Shown here piece after piece: positions 41,118 through 48,995 of a DNA stretch of 48,995 nucleotides (positions within the stretch are counted from its first letter, which is position 1; the number at the start of each line of letters is the position of its first letter). The notes under the pieces were generated by a model. That model saw only the letters and a list, made by a program, of their open reading frames with translations, did not search any database and was not told where the DNA came from. The stretch spans positions 1 to 48,995 of the forward strand of contig JAAYAH010000045.1 of the NCBI GenBank assembly GCA_012719445.1, given 5' to 3'. The stretch is from Actinomycetales bacterium. Its GTDB lineage: Bacteria > Actinomycetota > Actinomycetes > Actinomycetales > Kineosporiaceae. The translations under genes were made by a program, and so were the position numbers.

Positions 41118-42302
41118 TCAGGAGCCGCGGGCCCACTCGGCGAAGGACTTCTGCCAGGCGGTGTACCCGTTGCCCCACTCCAGGGGACGCGGGCTGCCCT
41201 TGTAGATCACCACGTCGCCGATCGAGGAGTTGTCGTACAACCAGCGGGCGTTCGCCGTGCTCATGCCGGTGCAGCCGTGGCTGACGTTCGCGTGTCCCTG
41301 GGAGCCGACGGACCACGGAGCCGCGTGCAGGAACTCACCGCTGTGAGTGAGCCGCATCGCGTAGTCGACGACGAGGTCGTAGTACTCGGGATCGTCCTTG
41401 TCGATCCCGGTCGTCTCCGCCCGCATCCGGCGGGTGCGTTCCCTGGTCATGATCACCTTGACGCCGTTGCGGGTCTCGAACCCCCGCTTCCCCGTGGTGA
41501 TCGGAATCGTCCTGACCACGGACCCGTTGCGCCGGACCGTCAACGTGTGCGCGTCCACGTCCACCGTGCTCACCATCGCCGCGCCGATGCGGAAACGCAC
41601 CGTGTGGGAGACCCCGCCCCAGTAGCCGGGTGACAGCTCGAGCCCCCGGAGGTCCCTGGTCACCGTCACCTTCGTCCCGCTCGGCCAGTACGACCTCGGG
41701 CGCCACTGGACCTGTTGCGAGGACATCCAGCGCCATGCCCCCTTGACCTTCGGCGTGCTGGTGACCTTGAGCGCCTTGAGGACGGAGCTGCGGGCGCTGT
41801 CCCGCACCGGCACCCCGAAACTGACGATCACCGGCATACCCACCCCGACGGTCGACCCGGTCAGCGGGGTGACGCTCGCCGAGATGGTCGCGCGGGGGGT
41901 CAACGTGCGGAAGGACGAGGTGGAGAAGATCTCCTTGCCGGTCGTGTCGATCGCCCACGCGGACACCGTGTAGGTCTCGGCCGTCCTCAGCAGCTGCCTG
42001 CTCCGCCAGAGCGACCCGTCCGCGGCGAGCCTGCCCTCCAGCTCCCTGCCGTCGTCCGGGGCGACGGTGACCCGGGTCAACCGGCTGCGGTAGGCACGCA
42101 CCACGACGTCGCGATCCGGCCGGGCCGAGCGACTGCCGGGATCAGGGGTCACCGAGATCTCGGGGACGGTCTTCACCATCCCGGAGGCGGCGTTGGCGTG
42201 GGCGAGCTCGAGCGGTGACGACGCCCCGCCCCTCGCCTCCTCCTGCCCGCAGGCCCCGAGACCCAGTACCAGCACGACGACGAGCGTTCTCGCGACGCGC
42301 AC
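41118..42302 (-). CDS. L,D-transpeptidase lipoprotein (YkuD, Ig-like domains)
   Basis: 394 aa. Forms 3-3 cross-links in peptidoglycan outside the membrane. From GTG 42302 the N-terminus is a lipoprotein signal (RTLVVVLVLGLGAC, lipid-bearing Cys18). Two Ig-like domains follow (about 45-250, VSFGVPVRDSARSS and VTRDLRGLELSPGYWGG), then the YkuD domain with HSGEFLHAAPWS and the catalytic S341-H342-G-C344-TGMS motif, and a C-terminal cap (PLEWGNGYTAWQKSFAEWARG). GTG 42302 is chosen over 42347 because GGAGGA lies 6 nt upstream and it gives a normal lipoprotein signal. Resembles mycobacterial LdtMt2-type enzymes. Confidence 0.9.
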   Translation of the reverse strand: MRVARTLVVVLVLGLGACGQEEARGGASSPLELAHANAASGMVKTVPEISVTPDPGSRSARPDRDVVVRAYRSRLTRVTVAPDDGRELEGRLAADGSLWRSRQLLRTAETYTVSAWAIDTTGKEIFSTSSFRTLTPRATISASVTPLTGSTVGVGMPVIVSFGVPVRDSARSSVLKALKVTSTPKVKGAWRWMSSQQVQWRPRSYWPSGTKVTVTRDLRGLELSPGYWGGVSHTVRFRIGAAMVSTVDVDAHTLTVRRNGSVVRTIPITTGKRGFETRNGVKVIMTRERTRRMRAETTGIDKDDPEYYDLVVDYAMRLTHSGEFLHAAPWSVGSQGHANVSHGCTGMSTANARWLYDNSSIGDVVIYKGSPRPLEWGNGYTAWQKSFAEWARGS

Positions 42303-42388
42303 TACCCCTCCTCCGACGCGCCTGGTGGGCGACCAGCCACGCATCACGAACGAACCACCCGTACCAAGGACGTACCGGAGGCCCGGTA

Positions 42389-42429
42389 GGTTGCCTCACC
42401 GGGACCGCCGATGCGGCAGACCGGCAACC
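42389..42429 (-). terminator. Nested hairpin after ctaF
   Basis: GGTTGCC at 42389-42395 pairs with GGCAACC at 42423-42429; inside it CCGC/GCGG (about 42407-42418) can form a second stem. It begins 19 nt past the ctaF stop on the minus strand, a suitable place to end the ctaC-ctaD-ctaF transcript, but it also lies in the leader of the L,D-transpeptidase gene. Confidence 0.45.
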
Positions 42430-42447
42430 CGTCGCGAATACTCACCG

Positions 42448-42849
42448 TCAGCGAGCGTACCCTCCCCGCTGGAACTCGAAGACCCACCCGACGGTGGCGA
42501 GGACCACGAGCGGCAGCCCGATGAGGACCAGCCACCACCCGACGGCCAGGCCAGCGAAGGTGAGCGCGGTCGCGACGGCCACGGCGAGCGGCCACCAGGA
42601 GTGCGGCGCGAAGGTCCCGAGCTCGCCGGCGCCGTCGGAGACCTCCCCTGCCGGGTCGTCCTCCGGACGCTCGTCGATCCTCCGCGACAGCGCGCCGAGG
42701 TAGAGCCCGATGAGCCCGGACAGACCGGCCGCGAGCAGGATGGCGGTGGTGCCGACCTCCTCGTCCCAGTCGGTGACGACGCCGTAGACGATCCCGACCG
42801 GGGCGAAGAAGACCATCCCGGCCACGAAGACCCTGGCCTCGATCCTCAC
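42448..42849 (-). CDS. ctaF: Cytochrome c oxidase subunit IV, actinobacterial type
   Basis: 133 aa with four hydrophobic helices in two pairs (about 6-26, 35-54, 86-103 and 105-125). The hydrophilic loop between pairs contains [30 protein letters not shown], where the E-D-P ... F-x-P-x-S-W-W-P pattern is typical of actinobacterial CtaF. It has no metal site; it supports oxidase assembly in the bcc-aa3 supercomplex. GTG 42849 overlaps the ctaD stop by 4 nt. Homologue of M. tuberculosis Rv2199c. Confidence 0.92.
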   Translation of the reverse strand: MRIEARVFVAGMVFFAPVGIVYGVVTDWDEEVGTTAILLAAGLSGLIGLYLGALSRRIDERPEDDPAGEVSDGAGELGTFAPHSWWPLAVAVATALTFAGLAVGWWLVLIGLPLVVLATVGWVFEFQRGGYAR

Positions 42850-44606
42850 GACACCTCCCGCGTCTCCCCCGGGCCCCTGACGGGCTCGTTCACCCCGCCG
42901 GCCCGGTGCGCGTACTGCTCCTGCGCGCTCTCCGGATGGTGCAGGTCGAAGGCCGGCCGCTCCGACCGGATCCGCGGCAGCGAGGTGAAGTTGTGCCGCG
43001 GAGGCGGGCAGGAGGTGGCCCACTCCAGGGAACCGCCGTACCCCCAGGGATCGTCGACGGTGACGGCGGGAGCCCTCCGCCAGGTGGCGTAGACGTTCCA
43101 GAGGAACGGCAGCACCGAGACGGCGAGCAGGAAGGCCCCGAGGGTGGAGAGCTGGTTGAACGCCGTGAACCCGTCCTCCGGCAGGTAGTCCGCGTAGCGC
43201 CGGGGCATGCCCTCGACGCCGAGCCAGTGCTGGACCAGGAACGTGGTGTGGAAGCCCACGAAGGTCAGCCAGAAGTGGACCTTCCCGAGCCGCTCGTCGA
43301 GCATCCGGCCGGTGAGCTTGGGCCACCAGAAGTAGAACCCGGCGAACATCGCGAAGACGACGGTCCCGAAGACGACGTAGTGGAAGTGGGCCACCACGAA
43401 GTAGCTGTCGGTCAGGTGGAAGTCCAGCGCGGGCGAGGCCAGGATGACGCCGGTCAGCCCGCCGAAGAGGAACGTGGTGAGGAAGCCGAGCACCCAGAGC
43501 ATCGGGGTCTCGAAGCTCAGCGCCCCCCGCCACATCGTGCCGATCCAGTTGAAGAACTTCACCCCGGTCGGCACCGCGATGAGCATCGTCATGAAGGCGA
43601 AGAACGGCAGCGCGACCTGTCCGGTGCCGTACATGTGGTGGGCCCAGACCGTCACCGAGAGACCGGCGATCGCGATCGTGGCGAAGACAAGGGGCTTGTA
43701 CCCGAAGATCGGTTTCCGGCTGAACGCCGGGATGATCTCGGTGACGATGCCGAAGAACGGCAACGCGATGATGTAGACCTCGGGATGGCCGAAGAACCAG
43801 AACAGGTGCTGCCACAGCAGCGGCCCGCCGGTGGCCGGGTCGAACACGTGTGCCCCGAGCCTGCGGTCGGCGGCGAGCGCCAGCAGCGCCGCGGCGAGGG
43901 CGGGGAAGGCCATCAGCACGAGCACGCTGGTGATCAGCACGTTCCAGGTGAAGATCGGCATCCGGAACATGGTCATGCCCGGTGCCCGCATGCACACGAC
44001 CGTGGTGATGAAGTTGACGGCACCGAGGATGGTGCCGAACCCGCCGAGGGCCAGGCCGAGCACCCACAGGTCCGCACCGAGCCCCGGCGAGTAGATCGCA
44101 TTGGACAGCGGGGCGTAGGCGAACCAGCCGAAGGACGCCGCACCGGCCGGGGTGAGGAACCCCGCGGCCGCGATGAGCCCGCCGAAGAGGTACAGCCAGT
44201 AGGACAGCATGTTGAGGCGGGGGAAGGCGACGTCCGGCGCCCCGATCTGCAGCGGCATGATCGCGTTGGCGAACCCGGCGAACAGCGGGGTCGCGAAGAG
44301 CAGCAACATGATCGTGCCGTGCATGGTGAAGAGCTGGTTGTACTGCTCCTTGGTGGCGACGACCTGGAGCCCCGGCTGGAACAACTCGGCCCGGATGACC
44401 AGAGCCATCACCCCGCCGAGCAGGAAGAAGGCGAACGAGGTGACCAGGTAGAGGTTGCCGATCACCTTGTGGTCGGTCGAGGTCAGCCAGGACACGACCC
44501 TGGCCCCCGGCCCGGGGCCGGACACCGGGACGAGGGAGGTCCTGGCACGCGGCCCGGAGGGGCGGCTCGGGGACGCTCCCTCCCGCGGCGAGATCGCGAT
44601 GGTCAC
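42846..44606 (-). CDS. ctaD: Cytochrome c oxidase subunit I
   Basis: 586 aa. Catalytic heme-copper subunit with 12 helices. The metal-binding motifs are seen: [14 protein letters not shown] (heme a ligand), [15 protein letters not shown] (CuB His and the cross-linked Tyr), [10 protein letters not shown] (two CuB His) and [20 protein letters not shown] (heme a3 and heme a ligands). It reduces oxygen to water while pumping protons. ATG 44606 overlaps the ctaC stop (ATGA). In M. tuberculosis ctaD is elsewhere, while in Streptomyces it is next to ctaC as here, so this organism follows the latter arrangement. Confidence 0.97.
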   Translation of the reverse strand: MTIAISPREGASPSRPSGPRARTSLVPVSGPGPGARVVSWLTSTDHKVIGNLYLVTSFAFFLLGGVMALVIRAELFQPGLQVVATKEQYNQLFTMHGTIMLLLFATPLFAGFANAIMPLQIGAPDVAFPRLNMLSYWLYLFGGLIAAAGFLTPAGAASFGWFAYAPLSNAIYSPGLGADLWVLGLALGGFGTILGAVNFITTVVCMRAPGMTMFRMPIFTWNVLITSVLVLMAFPALAAALLALAADRRLGAHVFDPATGGPLLWQHLFWFFGHPEVYIIALPFFGIVTEIIPAFSRKPIFGYKPLVFATIAIAGLSVTVWAHHMYGTGQVALPFFAFMTMLIAVPTGVKFFNWIGTMWRGALSFETPMLWVLGFLTTFLFGGLTGVILASPALDFHLTDSYFVVAHFHYVVFGTVVFAMFAGFYFWWPKLTGRMLDERLGKVHFWLTFVGFHTTFLVQHWLGVEGMPRRYADYLPEDGFTAFNQLSTLGAFLLAVSVLPFLWNVYATWRRAPAVTVDDPWGYGGSLEWATSCPPPRHNFTSLPRIRSERPAFDLHHPESAQEQYAHRAGGVNEPVRGPGETREVS

Positions 44607-45547
44607 GGCTCGGTCCTCCCGTCGCCAGGTGCCGATCCGGTGGCCGCCGACGCTGTGCCCGCCGCCCCGGTGCCTGCATGCTCAGTGCCTGCCGAGGCCG
44701 TGCCCCCTCCGCCGAGGTCCGCCCCCAGCCGACCGACCTGGCCCTTGGCCCGCAGCTCGGCGAGGTGCGCGTCGTACTCGCCCCTCGGGACGACCCTGAC
44801 GTTGAAGAGCATCTCCGAGTGGTACTCGCCGCAGAGCTCGGCGCACTTGCCCCGGTAGGTGCCGACCCGCTGCGGCACCACCTGGAAGGTGTTGACGATC
44901 CCCGGGATCGCGTCCAGCTTGTAGAGGAAGGCCGGGATCCAGAAGGAGTGGATGACGTCCCGGGACGTGATCAGGAACTCGACCCGCTCGTTCACCGGCA
45001 GGTAGAGCGTCGGCAGGCCGGCCTCGGCCCCCGGCTCACCGGTGAGCTCGGCCTGGACGCCCGTCTCGTAGACGCCCTCGTCGAGGTGGTTGAAGTCCCA
45101 CGACCACTGCTTGCCGACGACCTCGATCCGCAGGTCCGGCCGGGCACTCGTGTCGGCGATGGCCGCCTGGTCCCGCGCGGTGAAGAAGAAGAGCACCGCG
45201 ATCATCAGCAGCGGGACCACGGTGTAGGTGATCTCCAGCGGCAGGTGGTAGCGGACCTGTTCCGGCATGTCCGTGGCGTCCCGGCGCCGCCGGTACACGA
45301 CGACGGACCACAGGATGAGCCCCCACACCAGGACACCCACCGCGAGGGCTGCCAGCCAGGAGCCGTTCCACAGCTCCATGATCCGCCCGGTCTGGTTGGT
45401 GGTGTCCCGCTCCGACGGCAGGAAGCCCTTGCCGACCTGCTCCCCGCATCCGGACAGCGCCGTGGCCACGCCGACGGCGACGACCGCGACAACCGACCGA
45501 CGGAGGAACGGACGACGGGGCACACGGTTCGCCGGGTGTTGACGCAC
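44603..45547 (-). CDS. ctaC: Cytochrome c oxidase subunit II (CuA lipoprotein)
   Basis: 314 aa. N-terminal lipoprotein signal with the Cys in TALSGCGEQ (about residue 34), two membrane helices (about 63-85 and 107-125), and an external cupredoxin domain carrying the binuclear CuA site: C235-AEL-C239-GEY-H243-SE-M246, plus the His in DVIHSFWIP. It accepts electrons from QcrC. The last 45 residues are Gly/Ala/Thr-rich and dispensable-looking. Upstream on the minus strand a TAGGAT -10 (45598-45603) is preceded by TGTGATCTGAAACA, which matches only one half of a CRP-like site. First gene of ctaC-ctaD-ctaF. Confidence 0.95.
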   Translation of the reverse strand: MRQHPANRVPRRPFLRRSVVAVVAVGVATALSGCGEQVGKGFLPSERDTTNQTGRIMELWNGSWLAALAVGVLVWGLILWSVVVYRRRRDATDMPEQVRYHLPLEITYTVVPLLMIAVLFFFTARDQAAIADTSARPDLRIEVVGKQWSWDFNHLDEGVYETGVQAELTGEPGAEAGLPTLYLPVNERVEFLITSRDVIHSFWIPAFLYKLDAIPGIVNTFQVVPQRVGTYRGKCAELCGEYHSEMLFNVRVVPRGEYDAHLAELRAKGQVGRLGADLGGGGTASAGTEHAGTGAAGTASAATGSAPGDGRTEP

Positions 45548-45734
45548 GGCTGCCTCTCCACGACCAACCCCGCGGGGGTCCCCTGCTGAGGTTAGGGAAT
45601 CCTACTTGTTTCAGATCACAGTACCCCGAGGGCTGCCCGCGCACCGCATCGAGACAGGGGGCACCCGACCCGAGGGGACGGCGCCGGCCGGCCCCCACCT
45701 CGCCGGGTCCCGGCCGGCGCACTAGCGTCCTGCC

Positions 45735-47195
45735 GTGGTCACCTCGTCCCCGCCCCGCCGGGTGTACCTGGACGCCGCGGCGAACGCTCCCCTGCTCCCG
45801 GAGGCGCGGGAGGCGCTGCTCGCGGCGATCGACGACGGCTGGGCCGACCCGAGGCGGCTGCACCGCGAGGGACGCCGCGCCGGGCTGCTCCTCGACGGCG
45901 CCAGGGAGACGGTGGCCGCCCTGCTGGGAGCGCGCACCGAGGAGGTCTCCTTCACCGGCGGTCACGCGCAGGCGGTGCACGCGGCGGCCCTCGGCGTCCT
46001 GGCGGCCCGGCACCGCGCCGGGGGCGGGATGGTCGTCTCCGCCGTCGAGCACTCCGCCGTGCTCGCCGCGGCCACGAGGGCGACCGAGGTGCGCAGCATC
46101 GCCGTCGACCGGTCGGGGCGGGTCGACGTCGCGGCCTTCGTCGCCGCCGTGCGGTCGGGCGGGGTCTCGCTCGCCTGCCTCCAGGCGGCGAACGGCGAGG
46201 TGGGCACGCTGCAGCCGGTGGCGGAGGTGATCGAGGACGCCCGCTCGGCCGGCGTCCCTCTCCTCGTCGACGCCGCCGCCTCGGCGGGGCACCACGCGCC
46301 GTCGACCGCCTGGGACCTGCTCACCGCCGACCCCCGCGCCTGGGGCGGGCCGGGCGGGATCGGCGTGCTGGCGGTGCGGTCCGGGGTGCGCTGGCGGTCG
46401 CCGTACCCGGAGCACGACGGGCCGGAACGGGTGCCGGGCTCCGTCGACGTCCCGGCCGCCCTCGCCTGCGCCGTCGCGTTGCGGGTGACCGACGACGCCC
46501 GCGCGGAGGAGGGGCCGCGCCGGGCAGGGCTGGTCGACGCGATCCGCGCGACCGCCGCGGGCGTGCCCGACACCGAGGTGCTCGGGGACCCGGAGCACCG
46601 GCTCCCGCACGTGGTCACGTTCTCCAGCCTCTACGTCGATGGGGAGGCCGTCGTCGACGAACTGGACCGGGCGGGCTTCGCCGTGGGATCGGGCTCCGCG
46701 TGCACCGCCTCGACGCTGCGGCCGAGCCACGTCCTCGCCGCGATGGGGGTGCTCACCCACGGCAACGTGCGGGTGGGGCTCCCGCTGCGGGTCGCCGCGG
46801 CGGACGTCACCGCCTTCCGGGACGCCCTGCCCGGCGCGATCGCCCGGGTCAGGTCCCTGTTGACCGACCCCGCAGCCGACTCCCCCGTCACCGAGCCGGT
46901 GGCCCAGCCGGTCACGGCGCCGACCACCGAGCCGGTCGAGGTCGACGCCAGGGGGCTGCGCTGCCCGCTCCCGCTGGTGCGGCTGGCCTCGGCGACCAGG
47001 GACCTGGCGGAGGGGACGGTGGTGCGCGTGCTCAGCACCGACCCCGCCGCGGGACCCGACCTCGTCGCCTGGTGCAGGGCACGCGGACACGCCCTGCTCG
47101 CCCAGGACCCCCTGCCGGACCCGTCGCCGGGAGCCCGTGAGCCGGGCCTGGTCAGCCTGGTCCGGCTCGGAACGCCGCTGGAGGGTCGAGGCTGA
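45735..47195 (+). CDS. Degenerate cysteine desulfurase (class V aminotransferase)-TusA fusion
   Basis: 486 aa. Residues 1-380 follow the NifS/IscS fold: VYLDAAANAPLLPEARE, VSAVEHSAVLAAA, ANGEVGTLQPVAEV, LLVDAAASAGHHAP with D179, and the Cys loop GSGSACTASTLRPSHVL with C323. Where the family has S-A-H-K-x-G-G-P with the PLP-binding Lys, this protein reads ADPRAWGGPGGIG: His becomes Arg201 and Lys becomes Ala202. The Q after VDA is also changed. Residues about 408-470 are a TusA-like sulfur carrier with the C410-P-L-P motif. Normal desulfurase chemistry looks impossible without the Lys. The frame is intact, so it is probably a living but changed protein. GTG 45735 has TAGCGT 6 nt upstream (leaderless). 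Confidence 0.85.
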   Translation: MVTSSPPRRVYLDAAANAPLLPEAREALLAAIDDGWADPRRLHREGRRAGLLLDGARETVAALLGARTEEVSFTGGHAQAVHAAALGVLAARHRAGGGMVVSAVEHSAVLAAATRATEVRSIAVDRSGRVDVAAFVAAVRSGGVSLACLQAANGEVGTLQPVAEVIEDARSAGVPLLVDAAASAGHHAPSTAWDLLTADPRAWGGPGGIGVLAVRSGVRWRSPYPEHDGPERVPGSVDVPAALACAVALRVTDDARAEEGPRRAGLVDAIRATAAGVPDTEVLGDPEHRLPHVVTFSSLYVDGEAVVDELDRAGFAVGSGSACTASTLRPSHVLAAMGVLTHGNVRVGLPLRVAAADVTAFRDALPGAIARVRSLLTDPAADSPVTEPVAQPVTAPTTEPVEVDARGLRCPLPLVRLASATRDLAEGTVVRVLSTDPAAGPDLVAWCRARGHALLAQDPLPDPSPGAREPGLVSLVRLGTPLEGRG

Positions 47196-47856
47196 CCGCT
47201 CGGCGCACCAGGGCCAGGTACTCCTCGCGGGAGACGTCGACCACGCCGAGGGACGCCAGGTGCGGGGTCCGCCACTGCACGTCGAGCAACCGGTCCGGCT
47301 CGCCGTCGGCCGCGAGCAGCCGGACCAGGGCGAGCAGGGCGACCTTCGACGCGTCGGTCACCCGGTGGAACATCGACTCCCCGGCGAACAGGCCGCCGAC
47401 GGCGACCCCGTAGAGCCCTCCGGCCAACTCGCCGTCCCGCCAGCACTCCACCGAGTGCGCCCAGCCGAGGGCGTGCAGGCGCCGGTAGGCGCGGGCCACC
47501 GGCGGGGTGATCCAGCGTCCGGGACGCGACGGGTCGGCACAGGCCATGACCACGTCGCCGAAGGCGGTGTCCACGGTGACCTCGAAGCGGCGCCCGGACC
47601 GGGCGAGGGACCGGCTGACCCGGAGACCCTCCAGCGGGAGGACGCCCCGGGGATCCGGTGACCACCAGCCGAGGGGGCCTGCGCCGTCCGTGCCGAGCCC
47701 CATCGGGAAGACCCCCGCCCGGTAGGCGGCGAGCAGGGTGCCGGGGTCGAGGTCGGCACCGACCGCGACGAGGTCCTGCCCGGGCTCGGCGAGCTCCGGC
47801 TCGAAGACGTACCGGCTGGGCGGCGGCTCGACCGACCCGGCCTCACCCCCGGTCAC
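47152..47856 (-). CDS. aat: Leucyl/phenylalanyl-tRNA-protein transferase
   Basis: 234 aa. Transfers Leu or Phe from charged tRNA to N-terminal Arg/Lys of proteins, marking them for ClpS/ClpAP-type degradation (N-degron pathway). The family motifs are all present: AAYRAGVFPMGL, GWWSPDPRGVLPL, GWAHSVECWRDGELAGGLYGVAVGGLFAGESMFHR, DASKVALLALVRLL and LLDVQWRTPHLASLGVVDVSREEYL. GTG 47856 lies 36 nt after the adenosine kinase gene, so they are probably one operon. The last 44 nt overlap the end of the convergent desulfurase-TusA gene. Confidence 0.93.
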   Translation of the reverse strand: MTGGEAGSVEPPPSRYVFEPELAEPGQDLVAVGADLDPGTLLAAYRAGVFPMGLGTDGAGPLGWWSPDPRGVLPLEGLRVSRSLARSGRRFEVTVDTAFGDVVMACADPSRPGRWITPPVARAYRRLHALGWAHSVECWRDGELAGGLYGVAVGGLFAGESMFHRVTDASKVALLALVRLLAADGEPDRLLDVQWRTPHLASLGVVDVSREEYLALVRRAVSLDPPAAFRAGPG

Positions 47857-47897
47857 CGTGCCGGGACCCCGGTCACCACGTCGCGCCCCCGGTCACC
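47847..47897 (+). repeat. Three CCCCGGTCACC words at a 20-bp period
   Basis: GGTCACC preceded by at least four C occurs at 47851, 47871 and 47891, spaced exactly 20 bp. On the minus strand the third word contains the adoK stop codon and the first contains the aat start codon. It looks like the remains of duplication across the gene junction; a regulatory role is not excluded. Confidence 0.75.
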
Positions 47898-48909
47898 GCT
47901 CCGGCACGAGGGCCAGGCGCCGCTCCACCTCACCGGCGGTGGCCGGCCCGTAGGCGGCCTCGATCCGGGCGGCGAGCTCTCCCGGCTCGATCACGTACTC
48001 CTGGGTGCCCACGGTCTCGATGACCAGGGTCGCCATGGCGCTGCCCAGTTCGGCGCAGCTCCGGTGGTCCAGCCCCCAGGCCAGCCCGCCGAGGAACCCG
48101 GCACGGAAGGCGTCACCGACGCCGGTGGGGTCGGCGATCCTTCGCGCCGGGACGACAGGGACCTCGAGCCGCCACGGTCCGCCGTCCGTCCGCTCCCGCC
48201 GCCCCCCGGTACCGCTCTCGACGACGACGCCGTCCTCGCCGTAGGTGGTCACCCGGACGCCGACCCTGGCCAGGACGTCCGCGTCGCTCCAGCCGGTCTT
48301 GCGCTGGATGAGAGCCGCCTCGTAGTCGTTGCTGAACAGGTAGTCGGCGCCGTCGATGAGGTCGCGGACGAGTTCCCCGTCCGACCAGGTGAGCTGCTGG
48401 GAGGGGTCGGCGGCGAAGCTGACCCCGGCGGCCCGGCACTCCCGGGTGTGCCGGAGCATGGCGGCGGGATCGTTGGGGCAGACGACCACGAGGTCCAGGG
48501 GCTGCCCGCCGGTCACCGCGGCGAGTTCGATCTCCTTGGCCTCGGACATCGCGCCGGGGTAGAAGGACGCGATCTGTGCCTGGTCCCGATCGGTGGTGCA
48601 GACGAAGCGCGAGGTGTGCGCCGTCGACGAGATCCGGACCCCGCCGCAGTCGACCCCGTGCCGTTCCAGCCAGGCCCGGTACTCGTCGAAGTCGGTGCCC
48701 GCCGCCGCGACGAGGAACGGGTTCACCCCGAGACAGCCCAGACCGAAGGCGATGTTGGCGGCCACCCCGCCCCGGCGGATGTGCAGCTCACTGACGAGGA
48801 AGGAGACCGAGACCTTCTCCAGCCGCTCGGCGACGAGATTGTCGGCGAAGCGCCCGTCGAAGGTCATCAGGTGGTCGGTTGCCACGGAACCGGTCACGGC
48901 GATACGCAC
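47893..48909 (-). CDS. adoK: PfkB-family adenosine/carbohydrate kinase, AdoK-like
   Basis: 338 aa. Very like M. tuberculosis Rv2202c (adenosine kinase, formerly CbhK): IAVTGSVATDHLMTFDGRF at the start, VSVSFLVSELHIRRGGVAANIAFGLG, TDRDQAQIASFYPGAMSEA, FAADPSQQLTW, YLFSNDYEAALI, and the PfkB signature DPTGVGDAFRAGFLGGLAWGL with the catalytic Asp in GVGDAF. It phosphorylates adenosine to AMP in purine salvage. GTG 48909 has TAGGGT 8 nt upstream on the minus strand (48918-48923), a leaderless pattern. Its presence two genes from ctaC matches the mycobacterial order. Confidence 0.9.
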   Translation of the reverse strand: MRIAVTGSVATDHLMTFDGRFADNLVAERLEKVSVSFLVSELHIRRGGVAANIAFGLGCLGVNPFLVAAAGTDFDEYRAWLERHGVDCGGVRISSTAHTSRFVCTTDRDQAQIASFYPGAMSEAKEIELAAVTGGQPLDLVVVCPNDPAAMLRHTRECRAAGVSFAADPSQQLTWSDGELVRDLIDGADYLFSNDYEAALIQRKTGWSDADVLARVGVRVTTYGEDGVVVESGTGGRRERTDGGPWRLEVPVVPARRIADPTGVGDAFRAGFLGGLAWGLDHRSCAELGSAMATLVIETVGTQEYVIEPGELAARIEAAYGPATAGEVERRLALVPER

Positions 48910-48995
48910 GGCGAGTCACCCTATCGGCGCAGCGGAGCCGTCCCGGCCTGGCCACCCTGAGCACCGTCCCGGCGGGCCTCAGTGGAACGGACGGG
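48910..48995 (-). promoter_or_regulatory. adoK promoter and right edge of the window
   Basis: 86 nt with the -10 hexamer TAGGGT (minus strand, 48918-48923). At 48979-48993 the minus strand could read R-P-F-H-stop, the possible end of a gene entering from the right, but four codons are too few to identify it. Confidence 0.35.

Noticed and set aside
45598-45630. Second CRP/GlxR site before ctaC
   Set aside because: Only the TGTGA half is present; the other half does not match.
45735-47195. Desulfurase-TusA gene as a pseudogene because of the missing Lys
   Set aside because: The frame is full length, other motifs and the TusA CPLP site are intact, and the codon pattern is normal. A changed function is more likely than decay.
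48979-48995. 3' end of an IscA/HesB-type gene at the right edge
   Set aside because: Synteny suggests something of this kind nearby, but only R-P-F-H-stop is visible, too little to support a call.
1-48995. tRNA, rRNA, insertion sequences or phage genes
   Set aside because: I saw no tRNA-like cloverleaf, transposase or integrase motif in any frame.

Overview
The window is very GC-rich and gene-dense. GTG starts are frequent, operons overlap by 4 nt, and several genes have a -10 hexamer only 6-8 nt before the start codon (a leaderless arrangement). Together with the actinobacterial cytochrome bcc-aa3 cluster (diheme QcrC, long QcrA and QcrB, CtaF) and a PimB'-type mannosyltransferase, this points to a member of the Actinomycetia. 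I cannot place it below class level.

Layout. 1-1644: 3' part of a FadD15-like long-chain acyl-CoA ligase. 1645-12535: a Tad/Flp pilus gene block (tadE, a TadG-like gene, cpaB, cpaE, cpaF, a vWA-TadB fusion, tadC, and an unrecognised receiver-like/GAF protein). 12577-13575: a reversed DnaB-C-like ATPase. 13641-16755: a NarL-type histidine kinase and regulator, then two Flp pilins separated by a perfect 20-bp hairpin. 16781-26332: accessory genes (two polytopic membrane proteins, a DUF234-type ATPase, a large hypothetical protein, a GNAT acetyltransferase, and a sugar-binding-protein-like/GGDEF diguanylate cyclase). 26467-48909: a conserved actinobacterial core with pimB', a gluzincin-like membrane protein, a NlpC/P60 hydrolase, a small CxxC protein, a NYN protein, a DnaQ-UvrC fusion, an AsnC-type RAM protein, trpD and a receiver-like gene, ctaE-qcrCAB, an L,D-transpeptidase, ctaC-ctaD-ctaF, a degenerate cysteine desulfurase-TusA fusion, aat, and adenosine kinase.

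Remembered gene order in Mycobacterium tuberculosis (Rv2187 fadD15, Rv2188c pimB', Rv2190c NlpC/P60, Rv2191 DnaQ-UvrC, Rv2192c trpD, Rv2193-2196 ctaE-qcrCAB, Rv2199c ctaF, Rv2200c ctaC, Rv2202c adoK) matches both ends. The roughly 24 kb from the pilus block to the diguanylate cyclase lies exactly between the fadD15 and pimB' homologues, so it behaves as an accessory insert relative to that order, although no integrase, tRNA or insertion sequence is visible.

How the parts may work together. CpaF powers TadB/TadC to assemble the Flp pilins through a cell envelope that needs TadE/TadG minor subunits and CpaB/CpaE. No prepilin peptidase (TadV/CpaA) is visible in the window, so it must be encoded elsewhere. 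A shared 13-bp motif precedes tadE, cpaB and flp and is a candidate operator, possibly for the co-located two-component system. The respiratory cluster carries a CRP/GlxR-type palindrome before ctaE. The accessory part and its borders also contain an unusual number of short tandem duplications (periods 15-36 bp), several of them in frame inside genes.
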